From: DASYRX01 sp035253645
Lineage (GTDB): Bacteria > Gemmatimonadota > Gemmatimonadetes > Gemmatimonadales > Gemmatimonadaceae
Assembly: GCA_035253645.1 (NCBI GenBank)
Contig: DATFBW010000276.1
Coordinates: 1 to 13,796 of the forward strand
Reading direction: 5' to 3'
DNA length: 13,796 nt
Position numbers and translations under genes: made by a program. The notes under the pieces were generated by a model that was given only the letters and a program-made list of their open reading frames with translations, made no database searches and had not been told where the DNA came from. Of this stretch, positions 7,728 to 13,217 are shown one piece after another. Numbering within the stretch: the stretch's first letter is position 1; each line of letters starts with the position of its first letter.

Positions 7728-7757
7728 AAGCTATGGCGCCGTTAGTTCTTGGGTCAA
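7728..7757 (-). promoter_or_regulatory. Probable promoter of the TonB receptor gene (TTGACC-18-TAGCTT)
   Basis: On the minus strand TTGACC (7757-7752) matches five of six -35 consensus bases. It is followed after 18 bases by TAGCTT (7733-7728), a weak -10 that fits TANNNT. The predicted start lies near 7721, leaving a leader of about 100 bases before the ATG at 7622. The leader ends with an AGGA ribosome-binding site. Between 7623 and 7727 I see no further gene or clear riboswitch. Confidence 0.45.
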
Positions 7758-7772
7758 GCAATACCTGTAACT

Positions 7773-7797
7773 GAGCGGCCACGATGTGGCCCAGCTC
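7773..7797 (-). terminator. Hairpin downstream of the ADOP permease gene
   Basis: GGCCAC (7777-7782) and GTGGCC (7786-7791) form a perfect six-pair stem with loop GAT. It extends by GAGC (7773-7776) pairing with GCTC (7794-7797) across a two-base bulge. It lies about 60 bases after the ADOP stop and just upstream of the putative TonB receptor promoter. It has no following T run, so it is only a candidate terminator, or a boundary element between the two transcription units. Confidence 0.45.
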
Positions 7798-7825
7798 GGA
7801 GCTCGGAGCACTGAGCTCGGAGCGC
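7791..7825. repeat. Tandem heptamer array, GGAGCTC family (locus B)
   Basis: Five contiguous 7-bp units read CCAGCTC, GGAGCTC, GGAGCAC, TGAGCTC, GGAGCGC. The array has a single arm, but the GAGCTC core is self-complementary. It lies between the ADOP stop (7856) and the TonB receptor promoter, next to a CGTTAGGC-family copy at 7850-7856. Confidence 0.75.
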
Positions 7826-7855
7826 CCCGCAGGACTCAAAAACGAGACTGCCTAA

Positions 7856-10282
7856 CTACTCCGCACGCATCGCGACCGTCGGATCCACGCCTAACGCGCG
7901 GCGGGCCGGGAGGTAGCTGGCGAGGAGCGCGATCGCCACGAGCGCGAGCGGGACGACCAGAAATGTGATCGGGTCCGTTGCGCTCACGCCGTACAGTTGG
8001 GACGCGATCAGCCGCGCGAAGCCATATGCGGCGATGCATCCAATCGCCGCGCCGATCACAACGAGGCGGCCGGTACTTCCGAGCACACTGCCGAGCACGT
8101 GACGCGGCCGCGCGCCTAACGCCATCCGCACGCCGATCTCGCGCGTCCGTTGAGCCACGAGGTACGACGTGACACCGAACATACCGAGGCCGGCGAGCAG
8201 CGCGGCGAACAGGCCCAGGACGCCCATCAACGTGGCACCGAGCTTTGCCGGGATCAGCATGATGCGCTGATTTTCCGCGGTCGGTCGCACAGACGGCGGC
8301 GCGATCACCGGATCGAGCGAACGGACGGCGTCACCGAGCGTGCGTCCCAGTGCGTTCAGGTCGGTGCCTTCGGCGGCGCGCACCTGGATGACGGCATCGT
8401 CGTGAAAGCTCTGCAGAGAAGGGAAATACACGAAGTTGGTGGGCTCCTCGCTGAGCGATGCGAACTTCACGTCACGCGCGACCCCCACGACTTCCCGCCA
8501 CGGACCGTCAGGACCGTTCACGCTGATGCGTTTGCCCAACGCACTCTCGTTAGGCCATACCCGAGCGGCCATTGCCGCACTGATCACGACGACGTCCGGA
8601 GCGCCCGATCGGTCCGTGGACGCGAACTCCCGGCCGCTCACGAGCGGGATCTGCATGGTCGCGAAATAGCCGGGACCGACGTCGTTTATGTACACGAACT
8701 GCTCATCCGACATTGGCGCATCGGCCGGCCGCGTGTCTCCCTCACGCCGGTATACCGTCTGACTGTTTCCCCCCGTGAGCGGCGTTAGGCGCGCCACCGC
8801 CGCGCTGGTGACGCCGGGGACGTTGCGCAGCCGCTCGACGGCGCGTTCGTAAAACGCCGTCCCCGCTTCGTCGCTGTAGCGCCCCTGCCCGAGCTCCAGC
8901 CGCACGTCCAGCAAGTTGGCGGTCGGGAACCCGGGGTCGATCACACGCGCCTGCGCCAAACTGCGCGTGAAGAGCATGGCGCCGACAAGCAGGACGCTTC
9001 CCAGCGCGATCTGCACCATGAGCAACGCACTGCGCAGACGTACGCCGCGCGGACTGGCCCAGCGCGAGTCGTCCCGCACGGCGTCGGCGGCCTGCCTAAC
9101 GCTGACGAGGGCAGGAGCGAGCGCGAACAAAACGACGGTGACCACGGCGGCGGCGGCAGCATATAAGAGCACGCGGCCATCGACCCCGAACTCGAAACCG
9201 ATCGGCAGGTCGGCCGGCACGATGCCGGAGAGCAGGCCAGTCACCGATGTCGTGAGTAACAGCGCAACCGCAGTCCCCGCCAGGGCGAGCACGCTTCCCT
9301 CGGTCAGCAGCTGCTGGATCAGGCGCCGCCGGCGCGCGCCTAACGCGAGCCTGATGCCGATCTCGCGCCTGCGCCGGGCGCTGCGCCCGAGCAGCAGGTT
9401 GCCGATATTGGCGCAGGCGATGATGAGCACGAGTGCGGCGACGACCTGCGCGAACACCGCGGCCATGCCGACGAAGCCGCGTCCCTCTTCGGTAATGCCG
9501 CGTGCGGGAAGAACACGGATCACGGCATTATCGGGGCGACGGTTGCCCTCGCGCGCCTGAATCTGCGCCAGGCGCATAACGTCGGCGTTGGCCATTTCCA
9601 GCGTTACGCCCGCTTTGCGCCGTGCGGTGATGTATAGGCCGCCGCCCAGACTATCGGGGGGCATCCGCAACAGCTGGCGTGTGTCACCGAGCGGGACGAA
9701 AACATCCGGGCGCCAGCCACCCTGCGCGCCGTTGAAGCCGGCGGGCGCAACGCCGATAACGCGGAAGGGGCTTCCATTGAGGCTTACGGTGCGGCCAATA
9801 ATGGCGGAATCGCTGCCGAGACGGACGCTCCAGAAACGATGTCCGAGCACGACTTCACTCTCGGTACTCGGCACGCGATCATCGGTCCGGGCATACAGCC
9901 GTCCGAGCGCCGGCCTCTTGCCTAACGCGGTGAAGAGGTTGCCGCTCGTCAGCTGGACCGCAGCGCGCGTTGCCTCCCCACCCGGCGGCTGAAGCGCGGC
10001 CGCGAAAAACTCCTCGGCAATCACTTCGCTGAACGACGTCGTGCGTTCGCGCAAATCCATGAAGCCGCGAAATGTGAATGGACTGTGGCGACCGGAGTAC
10101 ACGCGTACCATTTCGTCAGGCCGCGCAACGTCCATGCGCTGGAAGAGCAGCGTGTTCGCGACTGTAAAGACAGTTGTGTTTGCCCCGATGCCTATCGCCA
10201 GCGAAAACAGCGCAACGATCGTGAAGCCGGGAGAACGTGCGAGCTGGCGAAGCGCGTAGCGCGCGTCGGCGATCAGGGACAT
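7856..10282 (-). CDS. Orphan MacB/FtsX-type ABC permease with two duplicated modules (ADOP family)
   Basis: This 808-residue membrane protein has two tandem FtsX/MacB modules. The N-terminus, MSLIADARYALRQLARSPGF followed by a first helix ending LAIGIGANT, is typical of acidobacterial duplicated orphan permeases. A periplasmic MacB-like domain covers about 50-265. The first FtsX block carries RREIGIRLALGARRRRLIQQ (residues 303-322), and the second carries the paralogous TREIGVRMALGARPRHV near residue 712-728, after a second periplasmic domain. The last residues are another helix pair and VAMRAE. No ATPase gene is adjacent, as usual for ADOPs; the partner and substrate are unknown. It starts 12 bases after the mlaD stop, so it is probably the last gene of the lptFG-mlaED transcript. 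Seven CGTTAGGC-family copies lie inside it, the highest count for any gene here. Confidence 0.92.
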   Translation of the reverse strand: MSLIADARYALRQLARSPGFTIVALFSLAIGIGANTTVFTVANTLLFQRMDVARPDEMVRVYSGRHSPFTFRGFMDLRERTTSFSEVIAEEFFAAALQPPGGEATRAAVQLTSGNLFTALGKRPALGRLYARTDDRVPSTESEVVLGHRFWSVRLGSDSAIIGRTVSLNGSPFRVIGVAPAGFNGAQGGWRPDVFVPLGDTRQLLRMPPDSLGGGLYITARRKAGVTLEMANADVMRLAQIQAREGNRRPDNAVIRVLPARGITEEGRGFVGMAAVFAQVVAALVLIIACANIGNLLLGRSARRRREIGIRLALGARRRRLIQQLLTEGSVLALAGTAVALLLTTSVTGLLSGIVPADLPIGFEFGVDGRVLLYAAAAAVVTVVLFALAPALVSVRQAADAVRDDSRWASPRGVRLRSALLMVQIALGSVLLVGAMLFTRSLAQARVIDPGFPTANLLDVRLELGQGRYSDEAGTAFYERAVERLRNVPGVTSAAVARLTPLTGGNSQTVYRREGDTRPADAPMSDEQFVYINDVGPGYFATMQIPLVSGREFASTDRSGAPDVVVISAAMAARVWPNESALGKRISVNGPDGPWREVVGVARDVKFASLSEEPTNFVYFPSLQSFHDDAVIQVRAAEGTDLNALGRTLGDAVRSLDPVIAPPSVRPTAENQRIMLIPAKLGATLMGVLGLFAALLAGLGMFGVTSYLVAQRTREIGVRMALGARPRHVLGSVLGSTGRLVVIGAAIGCIAAYGFARLIASQLYGVSATDPITFLVVPLALVAIALLASYLPARRALGVDPTVAMRAE

Positions 10283-10294
10283 GAGATCACGGGC

Positions 10295-11182
10295 TTAGCG
10301 GCCGAATATGGACAGGTTGACGTAGCGCCTGGGGTTTTTCCTGAAGTCGAAGAGCAACGTGTCGAAGCGAGCGGATAACGAAACCACATTCGTGTACAGC
10401 TTGTCGTCGTTGAGAAGCTTGGCGAGCGAACCCGTCCCACTATCTGCTTTGGTAAGAAGTGTGTTGAGCTTTATCGATGTCTGCTTCAACTGATCGCTTG
10501 CTTCATTGAAGTTTTGGCTGGCTGTTTGAATCGCGCGCATGGTGGAGTCGACACGCACCGAGTCCACCGCCGCCACGCGCGAACGGACCGTCGCCAGCGT
10601 CGCCTCCAATTGGCGCGACTGTACGTCCACCGCGCGGGAAAGTTGCGTTGCCGTCCGGTTGAGCGATTGCATCATGAGCCGCATTTCGCGGAGACCACCG
10701 GAGTCCACGAGCTGCGAGCGGGTCGATCCAAGGATGACTTGCATCGTCTGGCTCAGCGTGTCCGCGCGCGACGCGAGCACCTGGAGGCCGGCAGCTCCCG
10801 GCTCGCTCGGCACCGTATCGCCCTCCTCGAACGAGTTGAGGTTGGGGGCCTTGGGACGCAACGCGATCGCGACGTCGCCGAAGAAACCATTCGGGACGAT
10901 GGCGGCCGTCGAGCCTAACGGGACCTTGTATTTGTCCTGGATGCGGAACGTCACCGTTAGGCGCCCGTCCTGCAGGAGATCGACATCGTCGACGAATCCG
11001 ACGGTGACCCCGGAGAGCCAGACAGGTTGGCCCTCCTTGAGGCCCGAGCCCCAGGGGAAGGTGCCATACAGGGGGTAGCCTTTTTCCAGGCCCCCACGCA
11101 GCAGCCAGATGGTGCCAACTACGAGGATGACGACGGCCGCGGTCGTGAAAAGGCCAACGAGGATTTCATCGCGACGTTTCAT
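10295..11182 (-). CDS. mlaD: MCE-family phospholipid transport protein MlaD-like
   Basis: Inner-membrane-anchored periplasmic lipid-binding subunit of an Mla-type ABC system. It has 295 residues. One N-terminal helix (about 8-28) has no cleavage site. The MCE domain follows at about 36-112 with the hallmark GLKEGQPVWLSGVTVGFV (47-64) and a GFFGDVAIAL strand (99-108). The rest is a long, polar, heptad-like helical region (about 132-250) that would form the coiled tube of the MCE hexamer. Then come GTGSLAKLLNDDKLYTNV and NPRRYV, both common at MCE C-termini. It is longer than E. coli MlaD (about 180 residues) and closer to the longer MCE proteins. There is no Shine-Dalgarno sequence; a long hairpin ends nine bases before the ATG. 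An inverted pair of CGTTAGGC copies lies at 10913-10962. Confidence 0.92.
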   Translation of the reverse strand: MKRRDEILVGLFTTAAVVILVVGTIWLLRGGLEKGYPLYGTFPWGSGLKEGQPVWLSGVTVGFVDDVDLLQDGRLTVTFRIQDKYKVPLGSTAAIVPNGFFGDVAIALRPKAPNLNSFEEGDTVPSEPGAAGLQVLASRADTLSQTMQVILGSTRSQLVDSGGLREMRLMMQSLNRTATQLSRAVDVQSRQLEATLATVRSRVAAVDSVRVDSTMRAIQTASQNFNEASDQLKQTSIKLNTLLTKADSGTGSLAKLLNDDKLYTNVVSLSARFDTLLFDFRKNPRRYVNLSIFGR

Positions 11183-11190
11183 GGCAAAGC

Positions 11191-11267
11191 AAGGTCAAAG
11201 GTCAAGGGTCAAAGGTCAAAGAGCGAACGTCGTTAGGCCTTGACCTGTGACCTTCGACCTTTGACCT
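11191..11267. repeat. Intercistronic heptamer inverted repeat between mlaE and mlaD (locus C)
   Basis: Four 7-bp units AAGGTCA, AAGGTCA, AGGGTCA, AAGGTCA (11191-11218) face four units TTGACCT, GTGACCT, TCGACCT, TTGACCT (11240-11267). Aligning 11192-11219 with 11240-11267 gives 25 of 28 complementary positions and a loop of 20 bases. A CGTTAGGC copy (11231-11238) sits inside the loop. The element fills nearly all of the 89-bp gap. In the mRNA its base is four bases from the mlaE stop and nine bases from the mlaD start. Confidence 0.9.
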
Positions 11268-11271
11268 GGCG

Positions 11272-12120
11272 TTAGCCCTGCAGATACGGCGCCAGCAATG
11301 CCGCCGTGATGGCGTCCAATACCAGGATGACTACCGATGTGATAACGACAGCGGACGCGGTCGAGCGACCGACGCCTTCGGCACCTACGTCCGCCGTATA
11401 GCCCTCGTAACTGCACAGGAACGCGATCGCGGCGCCGAACAACATCGCCTTGAGCAACGAGTAAAAGACCTGGAACATCGAGAACGAGAGCCGCAGGCCT
11501 TCGGAGAATTGATTCCAGGTGACGTCGGTTGCCAGAATCGCCGTAAAAAAGGCCATCCCCACGCCAACGGCGTCCGCGAAGACGACCAGCAACGGAAGCA
11601 TGATGATCCCCGCCATTACCCGCGGGACCACGAGGTACGCCATCGGATTGAACGCCAACGTTTCGAGCGCGTCGATCTGTTCTGTCACTCGCATCGTACC
11701 AAGCTCGGCGGTCATGCGCGCGCCCACGCGACCCGTTAGGACAAGGCCGGTGAGCAATGGTCCGAGCTCGAGCACGATGGACTGGCGCGCGATCAAGCCG
11801 ACAACGGAGAGTTGAATCCCCGGGAAGAGCTGATAGCGCGTTTGCAGCGCTATTACGGAGCCGATGAACGCGGCCACGGTTACGGTCAAAGGCAAAGACG
11901 CGACACCCACGCTGCGCATCTGCGTGATCACCTGCGGCCCAAACGTGCGGGGGTAACCGAAGCCGAGCAGCATTTGCCGCAAGAACTCCATGCGCGCGCC
12001 GATACCGGCAAAAAACGCAACGCCCGCGTTCGCCATGCGCCGCAAAAAGCGCAAGCCGGCGCGCTGGAACATCGGGAATTCTTCTGTCGGCCGATGCGTG
12101 CCGTAGAGCGGTGACGTCAT
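11272..12120 (-). CDS. mlaE: MlaE-family ABC permease for phospholipid transport
   Basis: Inner-membrane permease of the Mla/MCE lipid transport complex, 282 residues. The family core is clear at 117-170: LELGPLLTGLVLTGRVGARM, then TAELGTMRVTEQIDALETLA, FNPMAYLVVPRVMAG. The last part keeps the SYEGYTADVGAEGVGRSTASAVV block. About five or six membrane helices follow an amphipathic N-terminal segment. The start at 12120 overlaps the lptG stop as ATGA. No ribosome-binding site is seen, so it is probably translationally coupled; the Met at residue 17 is an alternative start. A partner ATPase (MlaF) would be needed for function but is not next to it. A motif variant (CGTTAGGA) lies at 11734-11741. 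Confidence 0.93.
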   Translation of the reverse strand: MTSPLYGTHRPTEEFPMFQRAGLRFLRRMANAGVAFFAGIGARMEFLRQMLLGFGYPRTFGPQVITQMRSVGVASLPLTVTVAAFIGSVIALQTRYQLFPGIQLSVVGLIARQSIVLELGPLLTGLVLTGRVGARMTAELGTMRVTEQIDALETLAFNPMAYLVVPRVMAGIIMLPLLVVFADAVGVGMAFFTAILATDVTWNQFSEGLRLSFSMFQVFYSLLKAMLFGAAIAFLCSYEGYTADVGAEGVGRSTASAVVITSVVILVLDAITAALLAPYLQG

Positions 12121-13217
12121 GTGCGAACGCGCGCGAGCATCAATGTGCCGGCAATGCCGAACAAGACGTTAGGCAGCCAGGCAGCCGCCTCGGGGGAAAC
12201 GAGGCCATTGCCGCCAATCGCGCGCGTGAGCTGTATCAAAAGAAGGAAGACAATGGTTGTCGCTAAACTGACACCAACCCCGTACGCCGCACCACCGCGC
12301 TGACTGCTGGTGGCAAGGGGCGCGCCAAAGAAGGCGATTATGAGGCACGTTACAGGAATCGCCAGCTTCAACGCCCGATCGACCCGAAGTTTCTTCGTGT
12401 CGCCGCCGGACCGCTCCAGAGCATTGATGAAGCGACCAAGCTCGCCGTAGTTCATTTCCTCCGGGGCGGGCGGCACCGCCAAAAGCTCCTCCGGCCGCTC
12501 CGTGAACCGGGCATCACGTACAGAGTCGAACCGGAATGTGATATTGCGATCGAGGGCGACCAGGACATGAAAAGCGCCGTTGCGGAGCGTCCACTGTTGC
12601 AGCTGTGGGTCCCACTGTCCGCTTTCTGCGCTCATCAGGTAGGTAGGATATGCCGCGTCGTTTACACGTCCCTTGCGCTCGATCTCCAAAGCTTGCACCG
12701 ACCCGTACGTCGCGTTGAGGGACGTGACCTTGTACACGCGCCCGTGCTCGGATGCAAAAGCGAAGTTCGCGCGTTCACCGCGCCCCATCCACGCGCGCTC
12801 CTGGAGCAGCTCCGCGCGCCGTTTATTGCCGTGTGGTGCCACCTCGGTCAATACGAAGGTAAGCGCCGACGCGAGAAGCGCCCCGATGAAGATAGGCAGC
12901 GTTAGGCGGTGGAACGACATCCCCGAGGCTTTCGCAGCGGTGATCTCCGAATGCCGCGTCAACGCGCCGATCGAAAACACCGTCGCGAACAAAACGGCTG
13001 CCGGCAACACCAGCCGCATGGTATCGGGAATCCAATACAGGTAGCTCAGCGCGATCGCCGAGCCTTGCAGGTTCCGATTGAGGTATTTGTCGACGTTGTC
13101 GACGAGGTCGAACAGCTGCGTGATGATCGGAAAACCGAGCGCTGTGGCGACGAAGATCTTGACGAACTCTATGAAGACGTACCGGTCGAGTGGCCGCAGC
13201 AGACGTGCGCGCCTCAT
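12117..13217 (-). CDS. lptG: LptG-like permease of the LPS export ABC transporter
   Basis: Inner-membrane component of the LptB2FG complex, which extracts LPS and passes it to the Lpt bridge. It has 366 residues, normal for LptG/YjgQ. It begins LRPLDRYVFIEFVKIF, with first helices at about 14-85. Next is the conserved cytoplasmic coupling segment RHSEITAAKASGMSFHRL (88-105), which contacts LptB. The periplasmic jellyroll domain covers about 130-255, and the final three helices about 285-364. The start at 13217 has GGAG about six bases upstream and overlaps the lptF stop as ATGA, the classic lptF-lptG order. I call it LptG rather than LptF by position and by the lack of a long insert. Motif copies are at 12167 and 12900. 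Confidence 0.92.
   Translation of the reverse strand: MRRARLLRPLDRYVFIEFVKIFVATALGFPIITQLFDLVDNVDKYLNRNLQGSAIALSYLYWIPDTMRLVLPAAVLFATVFSIGALTRHSEITAAKASGMSFHRLTLPIFIGALLASALTFVLTEVAPHGNKRRAELLQERAWMGRGERANFAFASEHGRVYKVTSLNATYGSVQALEIERKGRVNDAAYPTYLMSAESGQWDPQLQQWTLRNGAFHVLVALDRNITFRFDSVRDARFTERPEELLAVPPAPEEMNYGELGRFINALERSGGDTKKLRVDRALKLAIPVTCLIIAFFGAPLATSSQRGGAAYGVGVSLATTIVFLLLIQLTRAIGGNGLVSPEAAAWLPNVLFGIAGTLMLARVRT

Larger units (their letters stand above)
230..12907. repeat. Dispersed octamer CGTTAGGC, 23 perfect copies across the window
   Basis: GTTAGGC or its complement GCCTAAC begins at 230, 830, 1289, 1655, 1930, 2151, 2430, 3819, 4261, 4719, 5038, 5412, 7850, 7889, 8114, 8549, 8784, 9094, 9338, 9920, 10913, 10956, 11232, 12168 and 12901. 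All but 2430 and 7850 extend to CGTTAGGC. Three near copies keep CGTTAGG with a different last base (3101, 3270, 11734). Plus-strand orientation is 14 GTTAGGC to 11 GCCTAAC, so there is no strong strand bias. Every TTAGG pentamer in the window belongs to this set. The spacing is irregular and averages about 550 bp. Confidence 0.9.

Noticed and set aside
8916..9560. 214-aa plus-strand frame opposite the ADOP permease
   Set aside because: Ser/Thr/Arg/Ala-rich shadow of the FtsX-coding strand, with no domain signal.
11191..11267. CRISPR-like array from repeated AAGGTCA units
   Set aside because: The units are 7 bp, directly adjacent without spacers, and form facing arms. This is a tandem/inverted repeat and not a repeat-spacer array.
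230..12907. CGTTAGGC as a telomere-type repeat (TTAGGC) or as Chi/KOPS
   Set aside because: Copies are dispersed single words inside genes, not tandem arrays, and the two orientations are nearly equal, which does not fit strand-skewed Chi or KOPS sites.
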